From Saccoglossus kowalevskii (Eukaryota; Hemichordata; Enteropneusta; Harrimaniidae), in contig NW_003158228.1 of assembly GCF_000003605.2 (NCBI RefSeq), positions 122,766 through 152,008 of the forward strand: a stretch of 29,243 nucleotides of DNA, in the 5' to 3' direction. The position numbers and the translations under genes are program-made. Each line of letters begins with the position of its first letter. Positions within the stretch are counted from its first letter, which is position 1. Positions 10,424-21,767 of the stretch are shown here, piece after piece. The notes beneath the pieces are model-generated. The model ran no database searches. It saw only the letters and a program-made list of their open reading frames with translations, and was not told the origin of the DNA.

Positions 10424-10605
10424 TTTGTTCATTTCATGATGATATCTTTAATTCTCCAATTTCGATCAATATTTTTGTCATTTTTTGGTAAAAAGTGATA
10501 TTTTTGACTTCTTTTGAAAACGGCAAGTTTGATTGCTTTGATACATAGGTAGACCTCTCTCAGATTTGTTCATATCATGATGATATCTTTAATTCTTTCA
10601 TTGAA
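10424..10605. repeat. Diverged direct repeat pair, 141 bp apart
   Basis: TTTGTTCATTTCATGATGAT begins at 10424 and its near match TTTGTTCATATCATGATGAT at 10565. Both continue into ATCTTTAATTCT. The spacing is in the same size class as the arrays at 9.2 and 22 kb, which suggests remnants of one repeat style. Confidence 0.75.
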
Positions 10606-13600
10606 ATGTACATTGCATCAGCAAAGCTATCTCAGCTGAAAGGTTGCTTGTTATAATAATTAGCATCTAGCTTGCGCTTGTATCATCCAGGTTATCATTC
10701 TGTGAGGATCAGGAATTCAAACATTTTTCCATTTCGTATAATCTGTTGAATTTTATTCCATAAGCATCTGCTTCATGAATTGAAAGTTTCTTCCAGAACA
10801 CTGATTGGGTATCTTAAGCTGTTCCTATATGTATATTCTCATGGGCAGTTTTCTCTCACTTGACTAATGGGGGCGCTATTTCATTATGCATTGATCCAAA
10901 TGAACAAGTGTGAGCGAGCAGCCTGTCTTAAAGTAGTCAAAACCATGTTTGGTTTTAAAATTCTTTTCTTTGCGACAGCATAAAATCAGATCAATATCTT
11001 GGTCCTCAAACAAATCAGTTGCTGAATAACATACTATATCTAACAGGTGCAGTGAATAGGTGGCAGTGCACGTGATTGCATATGACGACGGTAGACAGTA
11101 CCTTATTGGATTTTTTAGTAGCACATGTGCTTACATAAATAACAGAAGTGTATCCATGGTGATATTTTAATGATCAAACGTACAATAAATGCATTTTTTG
11201 GCGTATGATCACTAATAGAACAAATACAGTATAAAAGTTGAAGCCAGTTTTCAGATGTGATTGCACATACTTATCTCTTATTCATATTTAGAGTCATAAA
11301 CAAATAAAACAACAATGCATATGTATCTTAAAGCTCAGTCTAAATCAGGTTCGTCGTCCAATCAGAGTTACATATTCAAGAAATTGACATGCACCTATAT
11401 TAGCTGGTACTCCAGTTTGTTCATGAATTTCGTGTTTATTCATTTCACCAATTATTTAGATGCGGATTTGTGTATGGAGCTATTTCTAGCTAAGTAGAAT
11501 GTACCCATCAGCAGTTCAGACTCATTGCCAAGCCATTAAAGTAGAAAGTGCAAAATTAGACTAAGCTTACATACATGTATGTATGTATATACACCATGTA
11601 CTTGTGCAGTCTGTGCAAGGAAAGTAAGGTGACATTTTTATGAACCCTGATAAATATAGTTGTAATGAAGCAGTTTATTTTATAATTGACTATTAAAACT
11701 TTAATAAGAATTGACTCATCAGTTACTGGCCATATGCGTATATTCCGCACAGATTAGATACAAAGCAAATGTGTCATCTGTGACACTTAGCACGTACATG
11801 TATGTACTGTCTCCATGTTGAAATGAATGCAATTTGTATACATATATGTATAAGTATAGGGAGGCAGAGACAGGCTTAAAGATGAGAAACTTTGAACCTG
11901 TTTTGATGCTTTCGTCTTTATCAGTTCTGATACTGGATCACCAAGTATAAAAAAAAGAGATGAATTATCGGGGTGGCAAATTCAGATTTAATTCAAAAAC
12001 AGAATAATGCTGTAAACAGATTTTGTTTGAGACATACATGTTTTATATGTTTCATTTGTTATAAATTGATGATAATGATTTTCCTTGTACATGTGCATTT
12101 GTAATTCAAAACACGTAATTTTGAATCGTTTGTATGTACATAATAATTGTGTTTAGCTGAATTTGACAACTCCTGTTTCAAACACGTATGAAAGTCAGCA
12201 AGAGGGGCTTATATAATTCATATAAACAGTGTTTAACTTTTGAGCACAAAAATAACATATTTTGCTTATTTGTATGTATGAAAAAATCATATATACTATT
12301 ATTTATATAAAATCTAACATTGTGAAATCATTTTTAAAAAAATGACACATAATTCTGTGAGGTGATACTAGTTTACATTATATACAATAGAAGTTTATCT
12401 CCCATAATGCATTGCATATACATGTATGTGCAGTAACATACTCAGTAGAGCAAAATTTAAATTTGGCTCAAACTGCCTTAATAGATTTTGGTTTGTGTGT
12501 AGCTTGATAGATTCAAACATTAACTGTAATTGTATATTGGGATATAAAGCACTGTACATAATTACATGGTTGAGCCGGGTCAGGGGTGGACCAATCCTGA
12601 GAGTGGGTAATTTCCAGTATATAAACTGGTTTTAAAGGAAAACAAGTGTAGCCACAATTAACATGCATATAAGATAAGTTTGTTTGAGTCCTCCACATAA
12701 TTTTATGATGTTCATGCTTGCTTGGTTATTTTTGCATTGTTGTGCATGTTAATTAATTTAATTTGCATAAAGGTGAGATTTCTTACTAAATATTTTATAT
12801 AATTTTTTATTAATTTTCAAGTGATTAAATTATTAGTGTGAGACTGCATGGGAAAGATGCTGCTGTATATAAACAATTATAAGTAATTCACCACAAGCAT
12901 AAGATTCAAATGTGAAAAAAAGCATGTGTCAAATTCCCACTAAGTCTTTCATTCAAGAGATATTCTTGTAGCCTGGAGTTTCCGTTAAAAGAAGCCAAGC
13001 ATGATACAACTTATTGGTGTGAAAAATGCATTGCTATATTCAACCAGGTCATGACATTTACTGTTTTAAGTGCTTTGCAGTCTTGAGTGATGTTATTCTG
13101 GATGATTGCACCTTGGTTGCTTGCTGCTAGTATTTGAAGAAGACATTTGCCCCATCACACCCTTAAGCATTATGTCATTGTATCAAATCAAATTGGCACA
13201 CTCAGTGTCGAGAGATTCTGGAGACTGAAATGTAGTCAAAAGTGTGAAAAATGCATGAGAAAGGAAAGTAGCTATGAGAGACTTTTTATGTTTTTGCAGA
13301 TAAATGTTTCTGATATCATGTCTATTGAGACATTATTGTTGAAGCTCTGCTATAAATATTTATTTTATGATTTTTCACTGAACTTTTAGATGAAAAGAGA
13401 TGAACTAAAATGATTTTATACATACTATTATCCATAAATTTGTAAAACATGGTGATTATATACATTTTTTTCTTTCTAATTCTTTTGCCTGTATCATCAT
13501 ACATGAAGAGAAAGTTATATGGGTGGGGGGTATCTCTCATCGTTGTCACTGACTTCAATGTAAACTATTTGGGGGGGGGATTACATAGACACTACACTAT

Positions 13601-13770
13601 TTTGAAATAGTTTTTATTCTATATTTGTCAACATAACAATAGTTCAAAAGCTGCGAGTCACAGAAGCATATATATTACTTCTTGGTCAAATAGTAGGCAA
13701 GAACTTTCTAGTCACATTCTTTCAGAAACACCTCTCCTCCTATCCCAATGGATGTCCAAAAGATGATAGA
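10606..13770. other. AT-rich intergenic DNA with one weak exon-like frame
   Basis: A minus-strand frame at 10876-11121 (about 80 codons, no ATG, ending TAG) is less AT-rich and has coding-like composition. A TTATTTATGTAAG acceptor-like sequence lies just upstream. I recognise no domain. A GGGGGCGCTA half of a CTCF-like site sits beside its stop. At 12399-12418 CTCCCATAATGCATTGC resembles the minisatellite units at 18.2 kb. A G9 run is at 13571-13579. Nothing else is supported. Confidence 0.4.
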
Positions 13771-13775
13771 TTATT

Positions 13776-14465
13776 GTTATAAAGCAACTTTTTATTTCCA
13801 CAAAACAAACTTATTTGGTTTTTATCAACTCTATGATTCTATGCAATGACTAGAGTCGTTTTCATTACTTGCAAGTAACTCATCAATTCACACTATTATT
13901 AGAATTAAACTGTGTACATTGAATGTTGTGGAACAAAATAACTTGATGTTGATAACACATTGTGAGCAATGATATATTATCTAAAATTATAATAACCATG
14001 AAAATGTTCTTTTACCGACTTACTTTGTATTTTAAAATTAATTTCCGGTTTCTGTTTTGATGTAAAATGTTAGATCATATCTTTATTATTATAAAAACTT
14101 CAAATAAATTGTTTAAATAAAACTTGCTATCAGATGTTGGTAAGTTACAGATACACCACTATTATGTGATTATTGTTAGAACGGGATATATTATGGGATA
14201 CAAACTTGAGTAGAACAGTAAAACCTGTGTTATTGATCACCATTTATATAAAGACAACCTGTTTATAATGACCATTTTTAGGCAGTCCTAAGGCATATGA
14301 GCAACCTGTATATAAAAACCACCTGTCTTAAGTGACCTTTCTAGCAATATATTTGAAGATTTACTTTGCTTACAGACCACACTTAAATTTAATATTCTGT
14401 TTATAAAATAATGTTTAATTTCCCCCAAACCAAACATATTTGGTTTGGATCAACTCAAATGAATG
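13776..14465. repeat. Diverged duplicated segment, copies about 630 bp apart
   Basis: A stretch near 13782-13832 (AAACAAACTTATTTGGTTTT then TATCAACTC) matches one near 14410-14456 (AAACCAAACATATTTGGTTT then GGATCAACTC). Upstream both have GTTATAAAGC/GTTTATAAAA followed by TTT and ATTTCC. The second copy contains a perfect hairpin, CCAAACCAAA (14425-14434) and TTTGGTTTGG (14439-14448), around 4 bases. In the first copy that stem is degraded. Confidence 0.6.
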
Positions 14466-14600
14466 TATTTTTGTTGCAACAGTACTATCTCACTATTTCA
14501 AGACAAATTATGTTAAATGTATGAGTCGGCAATCCATCCAAAAAATAATCCAACCTCCATATAAAGAGCACATGTCTATAAAGATCATTTGATATTGGTG
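14220..14600. repeat. Scattered CCTGTNTATAA-type degenerate repeats
   Basis: ACCTGT occurs at 14223, 14257, 14304 and 14321, followed by TATA-rich and GACCAC/GACAAC phrases. A related piece, TCCATATAAAGAGCACATGT, lies near 14562. It looks like an old dispersed element. No terminal repeats or coding capacity are visible, and it overlaps the second copy of the duplicated segment. Confidence 0.35.
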
Positions 14601-15127
14601 TAAAGTATTTTTGATGAAAAAATTGGTTTATAATTATTTCTATTTGATCTTTAAAAGCGTGTTACAAAATGTACATGTTACTAGAGACAAATATTCATCA
14701 ATTCAAATTGTCATCATTTGAACAATCTCTTATGATTTTAAAACTAAATTTTGTAAAATTCATTCATTTTTTATTGTCAGAATCTGAATAATAATAATCA
14801 CGATATGCTCTTTAAATGCAGTCTCACTATAAGAGTACTCATTAACAGGCATGCATGTAGGCGTCTTAATAAGCATAATTTCTGTATGACCAGAAAATAC
14901 ATGAAAGTACATGTTTGATCTTGTATTCTGCACTACATTGGCTGTATCATAGTTTTGAAAATAAAAAAATGGTAGAATTCAGCTTCTGATAGAAAAAAAA
15001 ACTTAATCAAACCTTCTACCCAATAGCACATTTACTTTCACAATCACAAAAGATGATTTAGAAAAAAATTAAGTACATGTATATGTACATGTGGGATCTA
15101 TAGTGTTACATGCTAGGAATTCAGCAA

Positions 15128-15435
15128 GAATGGAGTGAAATTAAGAATACTTTAGGGTACTACCTTACTTAATTTGGCAGGAATGGAGTGAAAGGAGGAA
15201 TACTGTAAGGCACGATCTTACCTCATTTGGCAGGAATGGAGTGAAAGGAGGAATACTGTAAGGCACGATCTTACCTCATTTGGCAGGAATGGAGTGAAAG
15301 AAGGAATACTGTAAGGCACGATCTTACCTCATTTGGCAGGAATGGAGTGAAAGGAGGAATACTGTAAGGCACGATCTTACCTCATTTGGCAGGAATGGAG
15401 TGAAAGGAGGAATACTGTAAGGCACGATCTTACCC
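15128..15435. repeat. 53-bp tandem array, six copies
   Basis: GAATGGAGTG starts at 15128, 15181, 15234, 15287, 15340 and 15393, an exact 53-bp step. Copies 2, 3 and 5 are identical, copy 4 differs by one base, copy 6 decays after CTTACC and copy 1 is diverged. This edge-decay pattern indicates a recent expansion in the middle. Each complete unit contains GTAAG and CTTAC around GCACGAT, a small hairpin. The open frame at 15448-15690 just after the array is not supported as a gene. Confidence 0.97.
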
Positions 15436-15440
15436 CATCT

Positions 15441-17449
15441 TTCAATCATGATGAACCCTCGATATATGGTACAACCAATTCTCTCTCAAATTGTGGACAT
15501 GCACATACTGCAAATTGTCTGTAGGCGACTCGTTACCATGTCATGGATTGACAAAATGAGGATTTCAATCGTAAGTGGGAGATATTATCATGCAAATCAG
15601 TCATTGTACCACTCTTTAGTTACACTCTATACATACGCACATATAACTTACAAATATTTTTCAATAAAACCACTGCAGCAGTATCATTAAATAAAAGATG
15701 GTATCAATGAGACTGGATGGAATTAGTCTTTGTTTACTTTTACTTTGGATATAGATGTCTGTTTATTTAAGGTACTGTGGATCATGAAGATGTTCATGCA
15801 TTAATGCATCTGTAATGTATCCCAGTTGTATATTTTTCACATATAATGGTACCATATTGCATCATTTCATACTCACTAAGACACAATTTACCTTCTCAAG
15901 TGTAACGTGTGTGTTTCAATGCTATAATGGATTTATTGAACCTAAAATATGAAATTATGTATTTAAAATTTTATTATTCTGAATTTATTTAGAATTCCAT
16001 TTTATCTTTAATCAAATCTTTTAGCAATTTCTTTTATACAAATTTCTTTTTTTAAAAAAAAATCAGTATATTATCATTTTTATCATCATCTTTGTCATTT
16101 AAGAGATAAATTGTAATCAAGATTAGATTTTACTCTCAACAAAATTAAAATTTTACACCTGCATTAAATTTGATACCTATGTCATTGATAAATGGGAAAT
16201 CGATTTGTGTTGTAAAATTTAATGCACAATGAAACAACTGTGAATATCATCTGATGTGCTTGAAAATGTTGTTTTAGTTATTATAAATATATTCAAAGCA
16301 GAATTGCCTATTTCTGATCACATTAATGTTTCTATTTTCAGATAGAGTCTATATCTTAAAAACATTGCAAAAAAAAGGGGGATTATTCCATCCAAGGCAT
16401 TCTAATACAATAGGGTAGGAGAATTCAAGTATATATTTCCACTAAACTTGCATCAAAACTGACAACCACACTGTTTCAGCAAATAGACAAAGCCTAAAAG
16501 TTAAAGTTAAAGTCTGTAGTTTTGATTTTTTGCATTTACACCAATTATGACATGCCTAGTGACAAATGCATCAATAACGTCAATATATAATCAATTTATA
16601 AACAATGAAACAAAGAACACAAAGTATTTTCATGACAACCATATTTATTACATGTTTATATCTTTTTTTCTAATAAATACAACAGCCTTGAATACAACAA
16701 AATACTTTTTGTGCTGTGTGCATTCAGGGAAGAGATTCTATTTTCGTCCCACACTATATCGCTTCTGTACTTGATGTGAACAAATAAAAGAGTTCAAATG
16801 ATATGTCAATAATCCTGAATACGTCAATGTTGCTGACGTAGTTTTCCTCAAATAAAGTCAAATTTGTACATTCCTGTGAGTACAGAACGTTTTCAAAGTG
16901 ATACACATATAGATTTATACTGCACAATAAATTTCAGTTTTTTTATTGCTAGATCTATAATAATATGACGTATGTCAGTTATTTAAATTTCTTTATTTCT
17001 GACGTGGTTGCCTCAAATCAATATAATATTCTGATAAAAATGTGAGGTCATATGTCTTGTTTTTACACACATATATTCCCACATTTCATAGACCAGGTGG
17101 CATTGTTGCACATTAATATCTGAAAATGTGCAACATGAATAAAACATCCATACACCCACTTCTGAGTGATTGTGGAGGTGAAGAGTGAAAATAAATTACC
17201 AGTAAATCAATTAGTGCTTTAATAATTTATTGTACTTCTAAAGTTTATTTCGGTCAACTGAATGAAATGAAATCCTTTCAAAATGGTATCGGATTATAAC
17301 CAGGTTTAAATTTGAGCTTTAAATCTTGTAATATGAATCCATCTTTAGCTGCATATTATATGTGGCTGTAATAATTAATTCATTTTTCATGGTGTTCACG
17401 AAATGATCTTAAATCAGTATGTGTATTATCATGAGTTTTCAATGAAATG
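15441..17449. other. AT-rich intergenic DNA with a cluster of CRE half-sites
   Basis: No gene is supported. ACGTCA or TGACGT occur at about 16576, 16823, 16834, 16967 (TGACGTATGTCA) and 17000. Two of them sit in a short imperfect duplicate, TGACGTAGTTTTCCTCAAAT and TGACGTGGTTGCCTCAAAT, about 167 bp apart. Open frames here are short and lack coding signs. Confidence 0.45.
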
Positions 17450-17581
17450 CAGAAGCAGATTTAGTGGGGAGTGCATGGGGTACCCCCCAAGCCATAGTTA
17501 CTCATGCACATATAGCTCGCAATACAATGTGACAATGACGTCATTGTATTGGTGCATCATCACTAAATGGATCCGCCCCTG
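17450..17581. mobile_element. MITE, probably hAT-like, 132 bp
   Basis: The left end reads CAGAAGCAGAT, then TTAGTGGGGAGTGCAT. The right end, read inward, is CAGGGGCGGAT, then CCATTTAGTGATGATGCA. The first 11 bases match at 8 positions, and the GTG..GTGCAT segment also aligns. CAGGGGCGGATCC-type ends are typical of hAT transposons. The centre holds 10-bp perfect arms (17520-17529 and 17542-17551) flanking a CRE palindrome. The 8-bp flanks (17442-17449 and 17582-17589) do not match, so the target duplication has decayed or the ends are off by a few bases. There is no coding capacity. Confidence 0.6.
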
Positions 17582-18198
17582 AAGTAGAATCAGTCTTCGT
17601 TCTTGTAAAGAGGTTCTTCATCAAATCCTTGAGTATCAATGAACTATTGACAATATTTATTATAACTTTTTTTGAATAATTCAACTGCTTTATTTCACCT
17701 ATTTAAACTAGCTAGAAATCACTAATGTTTATTTGCACCTACCTGTTCCCCTGTTAGCTGAATCATGTCTCTCTAAGGGTGTTATTATTATAAATAGTTT
17801 CATTTTAACATTTGGCACTTCTGCACTTTACCTTCTACTTCATGGTTATACATGTGCTCTACATTGCTGCTTTGATCAGTTTTTATTAATGAGTGTGTAA
17901 AATTGCTTATTTGATATTCCCTTGTGTTGAAGTGTGCAGTTATTTCTGGAAAACGCTTGATTCGTTTTTTTTCCCGACGGGAAAACTGGTTCATTTCTTG
18001 TTAAGTATGAATTGTTCAACTGATTGTATGATTTCAGCTTGAACTTCTTTTATAATTGAGTCTATTTATAGAAGATTGAAGAAAATATTTAAAAACCTAC
18101 TATTTGTAATCTATGAACATCGTTGGGAAAAAATCATATGACAAGTTTATATGTTGTACTAAAATGCCTTCTTCTGTTTACTGTTTAAAATGGCCAAA
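17582..18198. other. AT-rich intergenic DNA; one E2F-like palindrome
   Basis: A near-perfect palindrome, TTTTCCCGACGGGAAAA, lies at 17969-17985 with 8-bp arms around one base. It resembles paired E2F-type half-sites. The open frame across it (17800-17994, minus) is not convincing. Confidence 0.4.
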
Positions 18199-18405
18199 TT
18201 TCCCATAATGCAATTTATATTTCTGCAATGCATGATCCCAAAAAGCAATTCGAATTTCCCACAATGCAATGCATGTTTCCAGTAATGCAATGTTTATTTC
18301 CTGTAATACATTGTGTATTTTACAAAAACATATATTTCCCACAATGCAGTGTGCATATACCTATATATGTATTCCTCAATGTCATGTGTATTCCCTGTAT
18401 AGAGC
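18199..18405. repeat. 21-bp minisatellite with TTCCCANAATGCA units
   Basis: Units of 21 bp begin at 18199, 18220, 18255, 18276, 18297 and 18335, with degenerate continuation to about 18405. Three units read TTTCCCATAATGCA or TTTCCCACAATGCA. Because 21 is a multiple of three, two overlapping plus-strand frames (18228-18440 and 18269-18493) show apparent 7-residue repeats such as FPTMQC and FPVMQC. I treat those as artefacts of the repeat, not genes. Confidence 0.85.
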
Positions 18406-20382
18406 ACTGTGGCCGGACAGGAAGTTCTATAATTTCTTAACCTTTTATCAGTATTGTCAGCTGAATCAAATTTCTGACTTTCACAATTTATAATTGCAAT
18501 TATATGTATTTTTTTTTTAAAAAACTAGTCCAATTCTTGGTTCTTATTAGTTGCTGTGGAAATGGTGGCTAAGACGTAACATAGTAACGTATACCTGTAC
18601 AGCCATTTGTAAAATAACATCGAAATTGATTCTGAAGGTTACACAATTTATATTTTGTTTTTCTTTAATTTAATTTGGTTGCCGGGTAAGCCAATTCAGG
18701 AACGTTGTTATTTTATGTACCGTGGATTGCAGTTTTTTAATCATGTTCTATTTTGTTTTCATTTCCGAATACTACACTGAACTCAATAAAACCTTTGTGC
18801 ACCAAAGTCAACTATTGTTACACTTCATAAATTAAAACACACATTTTTTTTATATTTTATTAGAAATTTTAATCAAGACCTGTAGAAATTATGTCTAATT
18901 GAGTTAAAACTTAACAAAAAGAGAAAAATACATAAAAATGTTGCACCAAGATTTTGGTGAGGAGAATTCTGGCTTTCAAAGCGTTCAATAGAAACATTGT
19001 CATAATTTAAGTGTTGAAGGGCGATGGTCGTCACACTTACTATAAGTTTTGACCTGGGTGCAACATGGACTAATTATCATTGGTGACTTATTCGATACCT
19101 TCCAATCACTAAAGAAATTGCATAGTTAAAGCTTGGTAACAAATGTATCAGTTTGTACTCATTGATCTGTGTAAATTGTCCTACTTGTTCATACATATTT
19201 TGCGTATACACCTTTTAAAGGTAGAACATATCTGAATTACAAAAGGCTTCACCTACATGTATGTAAACAAAATAGCCATGTCAGTAATTTTACTAAATTT
19301 ACCAAATTTTCTCAATATTTGTTTACAATTTAAAAAATATGTTATTATTATGTAAAGTACATGTTTACTGAAAGCAATACTTGGCATTTGAGAAATGGAG
19401 TCTGTAATTTATGCCATGTTCAATGAGTGATGTCAGAGTCATTATTTATGATGTGCCCCCCCTCCCCTGTATTCAAGGTATAAAGTGTTGAAGTCTATTA
19501 TCGACAGTCACTCATTGTCATAATTTTTCTCATAAAAACTTACAAATGATTGCCATAGTACTCTCATGATTCCACAGACACTGACTAATCTATCGCACTA
19601 TAACTAATCTAATTAGTTCTGAATCATTGATTTGACTTTTCTAACACGCATGCCCATGATTGAAAATTGAGCTTGGTGATCATTAAAGACATCATTCACA
19701 GGCCAGAACTTATACATGCACATTTAGATTGAAAAATTGACCTTCCAGTATTTTCTTTTTCAGCAAATTTCTATCTTTAATATCTGAATGTTCATACGTT
19801 CATAACCAAATCTTAAACTGTCAAGATAATAAAGATAAGATTAAAATAAGTTGTATTTGTCATCTAAATCTATTATCCTCTGTTTACTTCTATTACTTTT
19901 AATATAAATAATTGCGGAAACATCACTCTTCATATCGGTCAAATGTATAAAGCATTAAATTACAATAATAACATAAACTAAAGTGTGATTTCATATACAA
20001 TTCTGGTTCTATTCTAAATTCTCCACTAGATTTGGTGGCAAATGATGATGTGAACTGACGGAACCAATAACTGTTAACTTCTTGAATCCCCTAGGATAGT
20101 TCTATAAATGCTTGATCTGTCATCACTAACTCAACCCATCCTGTTTCACTAATTTGTTTTATATATCTTTCACCACCCACTCTGCAACTTGATTGTGTGC
20201 GTCAGCTATATGTATCTGTTCTTTTTTGCAGATGACGTACATGCAGTCTATTCCAATAGTGTTTTACTGTTTTCACATGACATGAATTAATATACATATT
20301 ATGCATATAGTAAAAGAATTGAATGTCTTACAATGTGTTGGCCATAGTCACAGTACAACCTCATTAATATGCAAAATAACAA
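18406..20382. other. AT-rich intergenic DNA with an inverted pair
   Basis: ATGTTGCACC (18938-18947) and its exact reverse complement GGTGCAACAT (19057-19066) face each other over 109 bp. Beside the left arm, CACCAA and TTGGTG form a further small stem. It may be a remnant of a short TIR element. Nothing else gene-like is seen. Confidence 0.4.
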
Positions 20383-20721
20383 TTGTTAAAATCGCAAACT
20401 TGGCTTGAGTCGAACGTGTTTGTACACATGGTCATTTTCGGTTGCTTGGGCTCCAATGCTTTTATGTATAAGCGCACCAATATGGACTGTTTTTTGGAAC
20501 ATGTATCAGAAACATCAAAACTGAAGCTGGCTGAAATTGAAACATTGTTCCTTGTTGAAACATTGCATGATTGTAGGCATGTGTTATTGAAGTTATTGCT
20601 TCCACATATTACAGGGAGTGGGAGGATCAGAAGGGTTGTGCGAGGTGGAAGCTTTGATGAAAACATTACAATTGCTGTGCACATACAGTATATGTATATC
20701 CAATGTCCCCCTCACATGTAG
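20383..20721. other. Unidentified island open on both strands
   Basis: A plus-strand frame runs across 20383-20721 (first ATG at 20428, 97 residues) and a minus-strand frame across 20364-20684. Composition is clearly less AT-rich than the flanks. The plus product has a helix-prone centre (SETSKLKLAEIETLF) and a basic RIRRVVRGG segment. The minus product is rich in Ser, Asn and Cys. At 20611 a TTACAG acceptor-like site opens a third frame (GSEGLCEVEALMKTLQLL) that also looks helical. I recognise no family. A decayed transposon gene or a single exon is possible. Confidence 0.2.
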
Positions 20722-21678
20722 GGTCACACTGTGTTTGAAAAACAATTATATTTACAAGAAGATTCACACACATGCACACGTATACACTAAACAAATTAAC
20801 CAATGTTGACAAGAGCTTGTCAGTTAAAGAAAATATGACCAGGTACATCAAATGATTGAGTCAATTTAAAATATCACTGATTCAAGAGAACTCAAATGAT
20901 ACCATCTTATAGTGTCTTTCTCAAGATGAAAAAAAATTAAATATCCCAACTTAAGTTAATCAATAATGTAATTCATATCAAAACACTTTACTTTGGGTTT
21001 CTTAAGTATCTTTATTTAAATCCAACTTAAATACTATCTATAATGCTAACATGTATTATCGTGATGACATGTCATTCTGTGGTTTCTACTTTTCAAAGCC
21101 TAATGGAATCTAATGTGAAATGAAAAAAAAGTTATTGTAAGTTGTTGAAAATGTGCAATAGACCGGGGAATGTAATTTGATCCTGCCCAGTCCATTGCTA
21201 CACTTAATCTTTTACATGTATATATAGCTTGGATTTCAGTAAAACATCATGGAAATCTGTGCTTGCTTATCCTGTTCAAATCCACATCTGTCATTGCATG
21301 TCAATATGAGAAAATGTGACAAGCATTCAGACAGAAAGGAAGCACATTTGAAAGCCTTGGAGCTGTATGTATATTAATCCTTCCTCAATTGAAGCAATAT
21401 TTGAAAGAGCATGTAGTTTTTGAGACATTGATAGACTTTTACATGTACATGTACATATATATAGTCTTTTTTGCAAAAGTCAGAATGGCCATAAAAATCT
21501 AAAAGATTTTTGTGCCTTGGAAGAACCCTCTGCTGACTGACTGGTATTGTAGTCACTAGGCATGATGAATCATGTTATATTGATTATCATATGTTTTCTA
21601 GTATTTTTAAAAAAAAAACAAAGCAAGAAAACAGCAGACTGTAAGCAAGTCTAAACAGTTCGTCATGTCAGCTACTGT
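20722..21678. other. AT-rich intergenic DNA, no gene seen
   Basis: No supported exon. A TACATGTACATGTACATATA palindromic run lies near 21438, and an A-rich run near 21610. Confidence 0.5.
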
Positions 21679-21697
21679 TGGTCAGTAGAGGGCACTT
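21679..21697 (+). promoter_or_regulatory. CTCF-like motif, copy 3
   Basis: The plus strand reads TGGTCAGTAGAGGGCACTT. It fits the CTCF core at 13 of 14 positions (T replaces the first C). Orientation is opposite to the two motifs near 2 kb. It lies just upstream of the hairpin, GT tract and octamer array. Occupancy is inferred. Confidence 0.35.
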
Positions 21698-21725
21698 CCA
21701 ATGAACACATGTCAAGTCTTTTGTT

Positions 21726-21757
21726 GACTCCTGTGTGCTTCGCACACCATGGGAGTC
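21726..21757. repeat. Hairpin preceding the GT tract
   Basis: GACTCC (21726-21731) pairs with GGAGTC (21752-21757). Inside, GTGTGC pairs with GCACAC around TTC. The internal loop is T against CATG. It may mark the end of the element that carries the downstream array. Confidence 0.75.
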
Positions 21758-21767
21758 TTTGCAGTTA

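Noticed and set aside
10866-10874. GGGGGCGCTA as another CTCF site
   Set aside because: Only the right half of the motif matches; the CCASYAG half is absent.
12577-12600. CAGGGGTGGACCA as a hAT terminal inverted repeat
   Set aside because: No matching inverted end or target duplication was found nearby.
18228-18493. Two Cys/Phe-rich repeat proteins
   Set aside because: They are frames of the 21-bp minisatellite. The apparent 7-residue repeats are forced by the DNA period.
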